DNA from: Ignavibacteriales bacterium
GTDB taxonomy: Bacteria > Bacteroidota > Ignavibacteria > Ignavibacteriales > Ignavibacteriaceae
Assembly (NCBI GenBank): GCA_003538625.1
Contig: DPRR01000007.1
Location: forward strand, 248,001 to 312,000
Length of the DNA stretch: 64,000 nucleotides
Reading direction: 5' to 3'
Shown here: positions 34,223 through 44,251 of the stretch, piece by piece
Layout: each line of letters starts with the position of its first letter
Position numbering within the stretch: position 1 is the first letter of the stretch
Notes under the pieces: model-generated
Database searches by the model: none
Seen by the model: only the letters and a program-made list of their open reading frames with translations
Told to the model about the DNA's origin: nothing
Made by a program: the position numbers and the translations under genes

Positions 34223-34912
34223 TTAATACACTTTTGCAATTGCCGATTCTAAAATGGGCTCCATTAATTTATAACCTGCCAAATTCGGATGGACACCATC
34301 TTCAGAGTAATCTTTTTTCAAACCATTTCTCTCATCAGCCATTGGTGTATAGAAATCAACGTAAATAATTTCATTTTTGTTTGAGTAATCTTTTATCCAC
34401 TTATTTAACGCTGGGATTTTCTCTGCAGGATTTAATCCCTGTTTCCAGGGATAATCATACGCCGGCAGAACGGAACAAAGTATAACTTTAATACCGTTAG
34501 ATTTTGCAATCTCAACCATTGAAGCAATATTATCTTCAATCATTTCAAGTGTTGATGGTCCTGTGTTGCCGGCAATGTCATTTGTTCCGGCTAATATTAC
34601 TACAATCCTTGGTTTTAAGTTAACAACATCCTGTCTGAACCTGACAAGCATTTGTGGAGTTGTTTGCCCGCTTATTCCTCTGTTTATGTAGGGTTTGCCT
34701 TCAAAAAATACAGGATCGGTAATAAGCCATCCTTCAGTAATTGAATTACCCATAAAAACTATTCTGCTTTCATCATCAGAAGCAATGTTAAGTTTTAAGT
34801 TTTCATCTTTATAACGATTAAGATTTGCCCAATCGGTATTTTGTCCAATTAAAATTTCATCCATAAAAACCATCATTAAGATTGAGTATAAAAAAATTAT
34901 AACGTGCTTCAT
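34223..34912 (-). CDS. Exported SGNH/GDSL-family hydrolase
   Basis: 229 residues with an N-terminal signal peptide (about 1-22). The SGNH blocks are visible: catalytic serine in 'IVFMGNSITEGW' (block I), G in 'INRGISGQTTPQML' (block II), 'LAGTNDIAGN' (block III), and the Asp-His pair in 'YSEDGVHPNLAGY' (block V). It is likely a periplasmic or secreted esterase deacetylating carbohydrate or lipid. It is directly downstream of a GH30 glycosidase gene (18 bp gap) in the same direction, so a joint role in glycan breakdown is plausible. Confidence 0.9.
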   Translation of the reverse strand: MKHVIIFLYSILMMVFMDEILIGQNTDWANLNRYKDENLKLNIASDDESRIVFMGNSITEGWLITDPVFFEGKPYINRGISGQTTPQMLVRFRQDVVNLKPRIVVILAGTNDIAGNTGPSTLEMIEDNIASMVEIAKSNGIKVILCSVLPAYDYPWKQGLNPAEKIPALNKWIKDYSNKNEIIYVDFYTPMADERNGLKKDYSEDGVHPNLAGYKLMEPILESAIAKVY

Positions 34913-34930
34913 ATTTGTTAATAGTAATGT

Positions 34931-36391
34931 TTAATAAATTAGTGATTGAATAGCATGCGGCGGAATCATAAGTTCAACTGCATTTGAACCAACATACAAT
35001 TTATATTTCGTTTCAAGATCACTTTGATTCATCACGACGGTAACCATTTTCCCATCGGCATTAATGAACGATGTACTTAACAACTGGCTTCTGCTGCTTG
35101 CGGTACTGACTCGATTGGCATCCGGTCTTATAAATTTTGAAAAATGTCCTATATAAAAATAAGTGGGAGTAAAAATTAATTTGCCTGTTTTAGTATCCGC
35201 ATGCACAGGTGCAAAACAAAAATTTTCAACATGGTTTGGACCGCCGTTTTCATCAAGTAAAATATTCCAGTCGGTCCATCCAACAGTTCCATTATTAAAA
35301 TCATTTATCATTGATCGTCCATAACGTTCGGCATTTTTCCATGTTTGATAACCATCCGGTCTAAAACTTTCTGCACAGCCTTCTGTAAATAAAAGATGTT
35401 TATCCGGGTAAGATTCATTAACATAACCAACGTTGTTGTACATTTCTTCTCCACCTGACCATGATTCATACCAGTGGAAGCCAAGTCCCCAGGCGAATTT
35501 TGATGCTTCCGGATCAGAAAATATTATATCTGCACGATGATTTATTAAATCTCGGTTGTGATCCCATACGATAATTTTTTTATCAGCAAAACCTTCCTTT
35601 GCCATCGTAGGTCCAAGAAAGTTTTTAAGAAAATCCCTTTCTTCTTCGGCAGTATAAATACATGATTCCCATTTTTGGGTTGCCATTGGTTCATTCTGAA
35701 CAGTAATTCCCCAAACAGGTATTCCTTCCTGCTCATATGATTTAATAAATTTCGTAAAGTACGTTGCCCAGGTTTGATAAAACTCCGGAAGAAGCTTGCC
35801 GCCTTTGAGCATACTTTTATTATCTTTCATAAATGCCGGCGGACTCCATGGGCTTGCATATAGTAATAAACTTCCACCTGCCGTTTGAATAGCTTTTTTG
35901 ATAAGCGGAATACGATATTCTAAATCGTGTTTAATACTGAATGAATTTAAATTTTTATCACCATCTGTTACATAAGTATAACTAGAGGAACTAAAATCAC
36001 AACTATGAATATTTGTACGGGCAAGCGTGTATCCGATGCCTTTATTCTGATCATAGTATGCTTCCAGAAATTCTTGCTGCTTATCGGCGGGTAGTTTTGC
36101 AAAAACTTCAGCTGATGCATCTGTTATAGCTCCGCCGATTCCAATAAATGTTTGATACTGTTTTTCCGGATTTACAAACACCGAAATTTCTGATTCTAAT
36201 GGCTGTGGGGTTTTCTTAAAGATCAAATTATCGGCAGAAGATAATCTTAACTCTGTGTTGTTTGCTGTTGTATAAACTACAACATGCTTTCCCTCGGGTA
36301 CAGAAAAGGGAAGTAAACTATTGACTTGTTTGCTTGATGAACATCCTATTAAAAATAAAAAGACAATTGGCAGTAAAAAATATTTTTTCAT
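34931..36391 (-). CDS. Glycoside hydrolase family 30 lipoprotein (glucosylceramidase-like)
   Basis: 486 residues. Lipoprotein signal 'FLLPIVFLFLIGCSSS' with C17. A GH30 (beta/alpha)8 barrel has 'FIGIGGAITDASAEVFAKL' near the N-terminus and 'GYTLARTNIHSCDFSSSSY'. The acid/base glutamate is in 'GITVQNEPMATQKWESC' and the nucleophile is in 'LLFTEGCAESF'. A C-terminal beta-sandwich ends the protein. Family members cleave beta-glucosidic, beta-xylosidic or beta-1,6-glucan linkages. It is probably anchored at the cell surface or in the periplasm and paired with the SGNH hydrolase downstream. Confidence 0.93.
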   Translation of the reverse strand: MKKYFLLPIVFLFLIGCSSSKQVNSLLPFSVPEGKHVVVYTTANNTELRLSSADNLIFKKTPQPLESEISVFVNPEKQYQTFIGIGGAITDASAEVFAKLPADKQQEFLEAYYDQNKGIGYTLARTNIHSCDFSSSSYTYVTDGDKNLNSFSIKHDLEYRIPLIKKAIQTAGGSLLLYASPWSPPAFMKDNKSMLKGGKLLPEFYQTWATYFTKFIKSYEQEGIPVWGITVQNEPMATQKWESCIYTAEEERDFLKNFLGPTMAKEGFADKKIIVWDHNRDLINHRADIIFSDPEASKFAWGLGFHWYESWSGGEEMYNNVGYVNESYPDKHLLFTEGCAESFRPDGYQTWKNAERYGRSMINDFNNGTVGWTDWNILLDENGGPNHVENFCFAPVHADTKTGKLIFTPTYFYIGHFSKFIRPDANRVSTASSRSQLLSTSFINADGKMVTVVMNQSDLETKYKLYVGSNAVELMIPPHAIQSLIY

Positions 36392-36486
36392 TATTATCTC
36401 TGTAATGATTCTTAAAATATTACTTGCAGTATTTTATAAAACAAAATTAGCTAATGATCCAACTGTCTACAATCTTCATCAATGGC

Positions 36487-39400
36487 TTACAATTCTTTAA
36501 CCAAACCCGAATATTTCCTTTCAATCTTAAATCCAAACCGATAAAAATATTCCGGACGGAAAAAGCCTGTAGTAACAAATTTTATATTATCCGATTTAGC
36601 TCTGCTAAAAAGTTCTTTCATTAGTCCTTCACTAATACCCTTGCGGCGGTAGCGGTTAGATACAACTATTTTCTCCATGTGAACAGTTTCTTCATCGCTT
36701 CTATAATAAAAAATCCCGCCGATAATAAATCCCCGGTCTGAAACCGCAACAAGAAAATGATGCTCCGGTCGGAAATTTACATTTAGATTTGCTTCCAGAT
36801 AAAGTTGATGAAGTTTAGAAATTTCTTTTGGATTAATTGGATTTCTTATGGTAAAGATATTTCCGTCATCATCCTGCAGTTGAACAACAAGGTTTGGTTG
36901 TGCGGCTATTTCAGATTTTATCTTTAACAGGGCCGCAGAATCAGAAGGTTTAAGATGGGGATATCCAAGCCGGGTAATAAAATACGTTTCCTTTTCATCC
37001 AGTTCAAATTCAAAATGCAATGATGAAATAAGTTTTAAAGATTCATCTTTAGATATTTTACGGTGCCTTTGTTTTCTTACCAGTTCACGTAAAACTTCTT
37101 TAAATCTTTGTGTGGAATTATAAAAAACCGTTTCAAGAAAAAACCTGGTTCGCGCTGCCGGATAATGTTCTTCAACATCAAATAAGCGGTAGGTTTCATA
37201 TAGTTCATAAATCATTTCGGCTTGTGCTGAAAGCGATGCGTTTCTGTTAAGATGATACCAGCGATGAAATCTTTTTACTGAAAAATAAAGCTGCTTTGGA
37301 AGATAACCGTTGTTCTTAATGTTACGCAAAAATGAATCTATCCTTAGTGCAATATCATTTTTATTTTCTATCTCAGAGTTTTCAAGTTCCCGCCTAAATT
37401 TATTAATTAAATGAATTCCATCTTCAGTCCCCTCAGCTTCCAGAATTCCCGAAAAAATTGCATTCCAGACCGAGGCTTTTTTTATCTGCGGATATTTATC
37501 TTCGGTCTGCTTAACAAAGCTTTCATAAAAATTCATTATAAATTCTAAAGTGGATTCCGTCTTTCTTCTTTTAGAAAATGATGTGATTATACATCCTGTC
37601 TGATAATCGTGAGGTGAAACAACTATTTCATCTGGATTGGTATTAGTAAGTTCCATTTTCATATCAGATAATTTCCAAAACTTAACGTATGCAGCAGAAG
37701 CAGTCCACACAAAAAATTTCCAGAGATTGCGCAGCTTTTCGAAAGTAAATTCATCGTTACGTTTATACTCACGTCTGATAAATCGTTCAACAGATTCATC
37801 ACCGATAAACTCTTCAGTCCATAAATTATACTCTTCCCACAAACCACCAATCTTTGCCGCTAGTCTTTCTCCGTTTACTTCTGTGCCGGCCATAATTTTC
37901 CATTTTATTTCTTCTTCTACCATTTCGGATGGTTCGTTATGATTAAGATGCACTGCGAGATCAAACCCGCCTTGAAATCTTGTTTGAACTGTAATTCTGA
38001 AAACTGATCTTTTTTTATTTTCAGAATGCTTACTTATCCACACTCCTGATGGAAGAATATTATTAAGTGATATCAACACACTTCCGGTAAAAAGAAAAAT
38101 TGCCTCGCGGATAATTTGTTTTTCGCTGATTGCTTTTTTAAGAATTAATTGATGTGCTTCAGGTATAGCCTGATCAAAAATTAAAACATCTTCCCATCTG
38201 TATTCCTCTCCTGTTTCAAGATCTATGGCTACTTGATGAATTTTACCAAGCCAGGATGTGAATTGATTTCTTATTTCTAATCTTGATTTTAATGCTATGT
38301 CTCTTAGTTGATTTGTGCTTCCATAAAGTTCTAACTGCAAAAAGAATCTTCTGATCTGCTCGTAGCTGGACGGATGATTAACACCATAACTGATGAGCAG
38401 TTCTAAAAGTTTTGGTACGGATGTGTTTGTTAAATCTGTTTTAGGTGTAATAGCTGAAATTTCTTTTTGCAGAACTAATTCTATTTCTCTTAAGCTTTCA
38501 TCGCCCCTACTGATATTACCGATAGCCTGTATTATTTCGTCATTAATAAAATCATAACTTATAGACGTATATAAACCCAGCAACTTGCGAAAGTTGTCTT
38601 TTCTTAATGTCTGTAAAGCAGCTAAAAACATTTTTCGTTGGACAGATAATTCGGTAATCAACACTGGTCTTAATGCAATTGCAACTGCAAGCTTATAATG
38701 AGTGGATTTAGAATCTTCTAATATTTCACTTAAATATTTTAGAGAAGCTTCATTATCGCTATGCAGGTTTGATTGAAGTAAGGTTACCGCAAAGTGTAAT
38801 CCAAGTACTGATATTTCTTTAGCAGATGTTATTTCAACAAAATCATTTCTCAGTTTATCAGATATTTGAATTTGCTTTATACGTAAAATAAATTCAATAT
38901 CTTTTACTGCTTCCAATTTTCTAAACCATCTAAAAATTCCCTGTCCGGCAAACTCTACTAGTTCAACATTTCCAAGCCAGTAAAAGGGATTAGTTAAAAT
39001 ATCCTGCAGGTCTATCTGTTTAGCCTTAATACGATAAGTATAATTACCTATCTGAAAAATATTTTCTCCATCCTCAATGTTTTTTATACATAAAGACGAA
39101 TTAAGTTTGGGAATCGAAAGAATATCTTCTCTTAAAAAAACATCGCGACTTAATGCACCTATTTCCCTTAAAAACCAATTGGGAATTTTAACTTCATATC
39201 TGCCCAAAGGAAGTGAGAGATGATCCTTCTTGTACATCGAATGGATTATCTCTTCAAAATTTTTCTCAATCACTCTTCGTTTATAAGTTCCCTTTGGGGT
39301 CAATTCATTATTTGCATCATCAAACGGACGATTAATTATTTTAAAATCCACAATGCGTTCAAACGGAGCTAGAAAATTATTTACGCTTACAATAACAGTT

Positions 39401-41268
39401 GAAAAATATTCCTGTTTTTGCTGCTCATCCATTTGCCTTAATGGTGAATTTTCTGATTCAAGATCAGGAAAAATTAAAACTGTATTAAAGGGGCGATGAT
39501 CACCGACAAGAAAAACTTGTTTTACAAATTCAAAATCCCGAAACAGGTTTTCTATTTTTTGCGGGGCTATCGTTTCTCCTTTTACGTTTTTATAAATCTC
39601 TTTTTTACGATCTATTATTTCAATAAAACCATCTTTATCCATTTTCATTATATCGCCGGTCGCAAGCCAGCCATCAGCATCAAACGTTTCTTCTAATTTT
39701 TGATCATAATAATTTAACATTACATATGGTCCGCGAATTAATATTTCGCCATCCTCACCAAGTTTAATTTCTATTCCGGGTAAAGCTTTACCAAGCGAGT
39801 TCTCTCTGTATTGAAATGGTGGCGTCATTGTGATTCCGCCTGTTGCTTCCGTCATTCCAAACCCGCTCATTAATTCAATACCATATCTCTGAAGAAATCT
39901 AAAAATATCTGGCGGAAGAAAGCCTGCTGCTGAAATTCCCCATTTAAGATTTCCGCCGGTTGCATTTACAACCGCCTCTTTTATTTTTTGATCATCATCA
40001 ACTTCAACATCAATTCGTGTTGTTATATACTCGTAAAGCTGAATCCATTTTTTAGGAATGGAAATAAAAATACTTGGTTTAACAAACCTCATATTATCAA
40101 TCATTGTTTCTACAGATGGATTTTCCATAAAACAATACTCCGCACCCCAGAAAATTGCACCAGTCATCTCAAGCCATCTGCCAAAAGTATGATACAAGGG
40201 AAGAAATGCAAGATATCTGTCTGCATCGCTTATACCCGGAATTGCCATCGCCCGGCAGAATCTTTTATAGACAATGTTTGTATTAGAAAACATAATTCCT
40301 TTTGGCTCACCTGTAGTGCCTGATGTATACATTAAAGTTGCAAGTGAATCAGGTTTAATGTGGATATTATTTTTTATGTTATGATCAGAAGCCATTGCTT
40401 TAAATTCTTCAAAACTGATAACCCAATCTTCAGCAGCATTGCCATTTAGCATTATAACCGTTTTAAGAAACGGAGTTTCTTTTTTAATGGCTCTTATTTT
40501 TGCAAGCTGTTTTTCATCATCAGCAAAAAGCATCGGGGCTTTTGTCTGGTTAAGAATAAACGATATGTGTTCTGATACTGAATTTGCAGGTATCATCGCA
40601 TTTACAATTCCCGATGTTAAACAAGCAAGATCCAGCATTACCATTTCTAAACTGTTTTCCAGAAGAAAGGCAACTATTTTATTTTCGCCTTCAATTTCGA
40701 ACAGGATGTGATTAATTGATGATCGATAAAAGGAGACAACCTCGGAGGTTTTTTGCCAGGTATAATCAATCGTGCGTCCATCTTTAATAATTCGAAAAAG
40801 ATTTTTCTTCTTATACTGGTTAACGCGCTGATTAAATAATTCTTCAAACGTATAATTACTTTGAATAATTAAATCGTAAATAAGTTTATCCCATCTCCTT
40901 TCATCATAAATTTTCTGAAGAAACGATGAATTACGAAATAAGTTGAGATAGTTATGAATGATTGAAATTATTTTTTCATTGGATTGATTTGAAATCGAAA
41001 CAAGATACTCACCCAGTGTAAAGAATAAATCCTTATCCATCTTTTCCATAAAGGAATTTGCAATTTCACTGCTAAAAAGTCCATTAAAAATGTTCTGCCA
41101 GATGTCGGTTTCATCATTATGATTTAACTGTTTCTCATTAATAGACCGGCTCAATTCTATATTAAGATTAATAAGAAGATCATCAATCTCGCTTTGCTCT
41201 AATGCCGCTTTACCTGCAAGCAGCTTATCGTTTAATTCAGTTAAACCTGAATTTACCTGGTTACTCAT
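36487..41268 (-). CDS. Acyl-CoA synthetase (AMP-binding) fused to helical/kinase-like region and GNAT domain
   Basis: 1593 residues. Residues 1-130 are a helical N-terminal extension. About 135-690 are a long-chain acyl-CoA synthetase of FadD15 type: 'LMYTSGTTGEPKGIMFSN' at 312-329, 'GFGMTEATGGITM' at 469-481, 'GWLATGDIMKMDKDGFIEII' at 533-552, and 'LTPKGTYKRRVI' near 656, where K660/K663 could be the adenylation lysine. About 690-1000 are helical and HEAT-like. About 1050-1240 loosely recall a kinase-like or phosphotransferase fold ('KRSVFRITVQTRFQGGFDLA', then 'WTEEFIGDESVERFIR'). About 1480-1593 are a GNAT domain with the acetyl-CoA loop 'NRYRRKGISEGLMKELF'. No frame break. A combined acyl-activation and protein-acylation role is inference. 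Confidence 0.85.
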   Translation of the reverse strand: MSNQVNSGLTELNDKLLAGKAALEQSEIDDLLINLNIELSRSINEKQLNHNDETDIWQNIFNGLFSSEIANSFMEKMDKDLFFTLGEYLVSISNQSNEKIISIIHNYLNLFRNSSFLQKIYDERRWDKLIYDLIIQSNYTFEELFNQRVNQYKKKNLFRIIKDGRTIDYTWQKTSEVVSFYRSSINHILFEIEGENKIVAFLLENSLEMVMLDLACLTSGIVNAMIPANSVSEHISFILNQTKAPMLFADDEKQLAKIRAIKKETPFLKTVIMLNGNAAEDWVISFEEFKAMASDHNIKNNIHIKPDSLATLMYTSGTTGEPKGIMFSNTNIVYKRFCRAMAIPGISDADRYLAFLPLYHTFGRWLEMTGAIFWGAEYCFMENPSVETMIDNMRFVKPSIFISIPKKWIQLYEYITTRIDVEVDDDQKIKEAVVNATGGNLKWGISAAGFLPPDIFRFLQRYGIELMSGFGMTEATGGITMTPPFQYRENSLGKALPGIEIKLGEDGEILIRGPYVMLNYYDQKLEETFDADGWLATGDIMKMDKDGFIEIIDRKKEIYKNVKGETIAPQKIENLFRDFEFVKQVFLVGDHRPFNTVLIFPDLESENSPLRQMDEQQKQEYFSTVIVSVNNFLAPFERIVDFKIINRPFDDANNELTPKGTYKRRVIEKNFEEIIHSMYKKDHLSLPLGRYEVKIPNWFLREIGALSRDVFLREDILSIPKLNSSLCIKNIEDGENIFQIGNYTYRIKAKQIDLQDILTNPFYWLGNVELVEFAGQGIFRWFRKLEAVKDIEFILRIKQIQISDKLRNDFVEITSAKEISVLGLHFAVTLLQSNLHSDNEASLKYLSEILEDSKSTHYKLAVAIALRPVLITELSVQRKMFLAALQTLRKDNFRKLLGLYTSISYDFINDEIIQAIGNISRGDESLREIELVLQKEISAITPKTDLTNTSVPKLLELLISYGVNHPSSYEQIRRFFLQLELYGSTNQLRDIALKSRLEIRNQFTSWLGKIHQVAIDLETGEEYRWEDVLIFDQAIPEAHQLILKKAISEKQIIREAIFLFTGSVLISLNNILPSGVWISKHSENKKRSVFRITVQTRFQGGFDLAVHLNHNEPSEMVEEEIKWKIMAGTEVNGERLAAKIGGLWEEYNLWTEEFIGDESVERFIRREYKRNDEFTFEKLRNLWKFFVWTASAAYVKFWKLSDMKMELTNTNPDEIVVSPHDYQTGCIITSFSKRRKTESTLEFIMNFYESFVKQTEDKYPQIKKASVWNAIFSGILEAEGTEDGIHLINKFRRELENSEIENKNDIALRIDSFLRNIKNNGYLPKQLYFSVKRFHRWYHLNRNASLSAQAEMIYELYETYRLFDVEEHYPAARTRFFLETVFYNSTQRFKEVLRELVRKQRHRKISKDESLKLISSLHFEFELDEKETYFITRLGYPHLKPSDSAALLKIKSEIAAQPNLVVQLQDDDGNIFTIRNPINPKEISKLHQLYLEANLNVNFRPEHHFLVAVSDRGFIIGGIFYYRSDEETVHMEKIVVSNRYRRKGISEGLMKELFSRAKSDNIKFVTTGFFRPEYFYRFGFKIERKYSGLVKEL

Positions 41269-41382
41269 TTTTTACTCGTTGTTAAGAATTGCAGCACACA
41301 TTAGCGGTGCAGTAGAATTTGAATTTGTTTTAATAAATATAATAATTTATTAAAGAGAAAATTGGGAGAAAGAATGGACAAT

Positions 41383-41417
41383 AAAAAACGTCACGGACAA
41401 ATTAACGCCCGTGACGT
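41383..41417 (-). terminator. Rho-independent terminator of citrate synthase
   Basis: The perfect 9-bp stem ACGTCACGG/CCGTGACGT (41388-41396 with 41409-41417) is followed on the minus strand by a T-run (A-run 41383-41388). About 45 bp past the gltA stop. Confidence 0.88.
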
Positions 41418-41460
41418 AGAAATATTTTATTATCCCACAGCAGTAGTGTGGAATATAATT

Positions 41461-42771
41461 TTAGTTCTTTATACCAGCAGCTTCTTCAAGCATTGCGGTT
41501 GTTACAGATTTTGGTCTTTCGATTGGATAACCAAGACCACGATCCCAGATAATATTTGCAACAACACCAAGCGCTCTGCCAACAGAAAATAGTACTGTGT
41601 AAAAATCATATTCCTTCAATCCGTAATACCATTGTATAACTCCTGACTGTGCATCAACATTTGGCCATGGGTTTTTTGCTTTACCTTGTTCCAGTAAAAC
41701 CGGGGGAACCACTTTAAATAGTAAATCAACATATTTAAACAACGGATCGTTTGGCAGATGCTTTAGGCAAAATTCTCTTTGTGCCATGTAGCGTGGATCT
41801 GTTTTTCTTAATACTGCATGACCGAATCCCGGAATTACTTGTCCACCTTTTAAAGTATCCCATACAAATTGTCTCATTTCTTCTTCAGTTGGAATTTTAC
41901 CACCCATTTTATCATAAACACCCTGCAGCCAGGCAAGTACTTCCTGATTTGCAAGTCCGTGCAATGGTCCCGCTAGTCCGTTTGTCATTGCAGAAATTGA
42001 GTAATAGAGATCAGATAGCGCGCTGGCAACCAGATGACCGGTGTGTGCACTTACATTTCCGCTTTCGTGATCGCTGTGAAGAATGAAATACATTCTTGCT
42101 ACATCATCATAAGGTTTTGCTATGCCCATCATATGTGCAAAGTTTCCGCCAAGATCAAGTTTAGGATCTGATTCTATCAAATCACCATTCTTATATTTCA
42201 ATCTGTAAATAAATGCGGCAATACTGGGCAGTTTAGCAAGCAGATTTAATCCATCTTCATATGTTGGTGCCCAATAATCATTCTTTTTTAATTTGCCGGT
42301 ATTATACTCCTTAACAAATTCCGATTCCCTTTGCATTGCAAGAATAGCAGTTGAAAACATTACCATCGGATGAGAGTCTGCAGGCATCGCTTTAAGAATA
42401 TCAAAAACATATTTAGGAACAACATGTCTATTTTTAAACTCTTCTGCTACTTCCTGAACATCTTCCATTGATGGAATATCCCCTGTAAGCAGGAAGAAGA
42501 AAAATCCTTCAACATAAGGCATTTCTCCGCCAGGAACTTTGGGAAGTTTTTCTAAAACTTCCGGAATTGTAAATCCGCGAAAGCGAATTCCTTCAAACGG
42601 ATCAAGATAAGAAATATCTGTTATCAGACTTTTAATATCTCGGGCACCGCCAATGATTTGACCGATATCGACCTCATCAACTTTTACGTTACCGAATTCT
42701 TTAAGTAGTCTTGTGGTGCGTGGGCGCCAGGCTTCGATCTTATCCTGGACTTGTTTTTTCAAGCGGGACAT
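41461..42771 (-). CDS. gltA: Citrate synthase, eukaryote-like type
   Basis: 436 residues. Condenses oxaloacetate and acetyl-CoA in the TCA cycle. Active-site regions are 'NGLAGPLHGLANQEVLAWL' (catalytic His), 'PGFGHAVLRKTDPRY' (second His), and the family opening 'FRGFTIPEVLEKLPK'. The wording 'AGPLHGLANQEVLAWL' is much closer to mitochondrial si-citrate synthases than to the usual bacterial hexameric GltA. Such genes do occur in some Bacteroidota relatives. A strong terminator follows. The start has 'AGGAG' a short distance upstream. Confidence 0.95.
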   Translation of the reverse strand: MSRLKKQVQDKIEAWRPRTTRLLKEFGNVKVDEVDIGQIIGGARDIKSLITDISYLDPFEGIRFRGFTIPEVLEKLPKVPGGEMPYVEGFFFFLLTGDIPSMEDVQEVAEEFKNRHVVPKYVFDILKAMPADSHPMVMFSTAILAMQRESEFVKEYNTGKLKKNDYWAPTYEDGLNLLAKLPSIAAFIYRLKYKNGDLIESDPKLDLGGNFAHMMGIAKPYDDVARMYFILHSDHESGNVSAHTGHLVASALSDLYYSISAMTNGLAGPLHGLANQEVLAWLQGVYDKMGGKIPTEEEMRQFVWDTLKGGQVIPGFGHAVLRKTDPRYMAQREFCLKHLPNDPLFKYVDLLFKVVPPVLLEQGKAKNPWPNVDAQSGVIQWYYGLKEYDFYTVLFSVGRALGVVANIIWDRGLGYPIERPKSVTTAMLEEAAGIKN

Positions 42772-42886
42772 TTTCTCCTCCTGAGATAAACTATTAGATG
42801 TTTTTTATTTCCTTCTTTCAAAAAAGGAAAACGAATTTTATTGGATTATAATATACGAAGAAAAATTAATTGTTTGCCTTTGGCAA

Positions 42887-44251
42887 TTAAAAAAATTTTA
42901 TTTCTTTTCCCACCTCAGCCGTTTGAATTTTTATTTTCCTATTCTTCTTAAGAATTGAACTACCCATCCAATCCATTGCTTTTTCATCACCGTGAGTTAG
43001 AATTACAAAATCGGGATTTAATCTATTAACGATACTTAATAAATCCTCTCTTCTTGAATGAGCCGAAAATTTAAAGTTCTTAACAACACAATTAACTTCT
43101 GTTACTTCATCAAAATCTGTTGGCTGTACTTTATCACCACTTTTAGAATTTGAAATTATATAACCGGGCGTTTTAGTATCCATATATCCAACAGTAAAGA
43201 TCGCAGAATCTTTTTGCTTTAAGAATCTTTTGGCAAAATTGTAGGAGGCTGTACCTTTAATCATCATACCGCTTGATGCAAGTACTATACAGGGATATTT
43301 AAAAAATTCTTCGGGATTTGAAATATCGTAATAATTTTTTTGTGGTATTGAGTGTACCTCAAATTCTTTATCAACTCTGTTAACTACAAACCGGTTATAA
43401 TCGTAAGCAAGATTTATTTTTGTTCCAAGTCCACCTGTGTAAATATCTACAGTTGTAAGTTTTCTCTTTTGCATCAGCAGCCAGATTGTTGCAAGTATTT
43501 CCTGCATCTTGCCAAGAGAAAAAACAGGAATTAATATTGAACCTCCATTGTTTAAAATCTTATTTGCTTCTACTGCAAGCCGCATTGATTCAGAATTCCA
43601 ATCCAGAAGCGATTCAGAATCTGTTGCTCCGTAAGTTGTTTCGAGAATTAATGTATTGATTTCAGTTTCAGGAAGCACAGCTTTAGACTGGAGAGTTTGT
43701 GGAGTAAGATTTATATCCCCGGTATAAAAAATTTTATACCCATTATTTTCTAAAAGTATTGATGAAGATCCAAGAATATGTCCAGCGTCATAAAAAGTAC
43801 AATTTACTTTTGCTTCTTTTTGTTGATGATAAGAATTTAATTCAAATTCGTTTTGATATTCTTTGTACTCAATCATTCTTATTAAAAGATCAACCTCATC
43901 ATGCGAGTAATATTCAAATTCATTTGATTCAATTTCTTTCTTAAGAATTGAAACAGAATTGTGCAGTGTTAATTCGGCAAGTGCTCTTGTCTGCGGAGTA
44001 GTGATGATCTTAACATATGGAAAATTTTTTACAAGAAAGGGGAGTGAACCAATATGATCCTGATGGGCATGACTGACCAGACAGGAATCAACTGTTTTAT
44101 TTTTAATTAATTCAAAGTTAGGAAGTGATTCCAGTCCTGTTTTCTGAGGATGAATACCGCAATCAAGAATTATTCCGTTGCCGTTAAAATTTAGGTAGTA
44201 ACTGTTTGCCCCGATTTCATTTCCGCCGCCAATCGGAAGAAACGAAATCAT
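42887..44251 (-). CDS. MBL-fold beta-CASP hydrolase (RNA-processing-type)
   Basis: 454 residues. Metallo-beta-lactamase zinc motif 'SHAHQDHIGSLPF' (HxHxDH), 'FYDAGHILGSSSILL', and the beta-CASP region with 'GGSILIPVFSLGKMQEILA'. The C-terminal RMMBL-like 'FKFSAHSRREDLLSI' and 'VILTHGDEKAMDWM' complete the set. Relatives are CPSF-like nucleases and bacterial YSH1-type proteins acting on RNA. It begins inside the end of the preceding lipoprotein gene (4-bp overlap), so the two are co-translated. Confidence 0.9.
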   Translation of the reverse strand: MISFLPIGGGNEIGANSYYLNFNGNGIILDCGIHPQKTGLESLPNFELIKNKTVDSCLVSHAHQDHIGSLPFLVKNFPYVKIITTPQTRALAELTLHNSVSILKKEIESNEFEYYSHDEVDLLIRMIEYKEYQNEFELNSYHQQKEAKVNCTFYDAGHILGSSSILLENNGYKIFYTGDINLTPQTLQSKAVLPETEINTLILETTYGATDSESLLDWNSESMRLAVEANKILNNGGSILIPVFSLGKMQEILATIWLLMQKRKLTTVDIYTGGLGTKINLAYDYNRFVVNRVDKEFEVHSIPQKNYYDISNPEEFFKYPCIVLASSGMMIKGTASYNFAKRFLKQKDSAIFTVGYMDTKTPGYIISNSKSGDKVQPTDFDEVTEVNCVVKNFKFSAHSRREDLLSIVNRLNPDFVILTHGDEKAMDWMGSSILKKNRKIKIQTAEVGKEIKFF

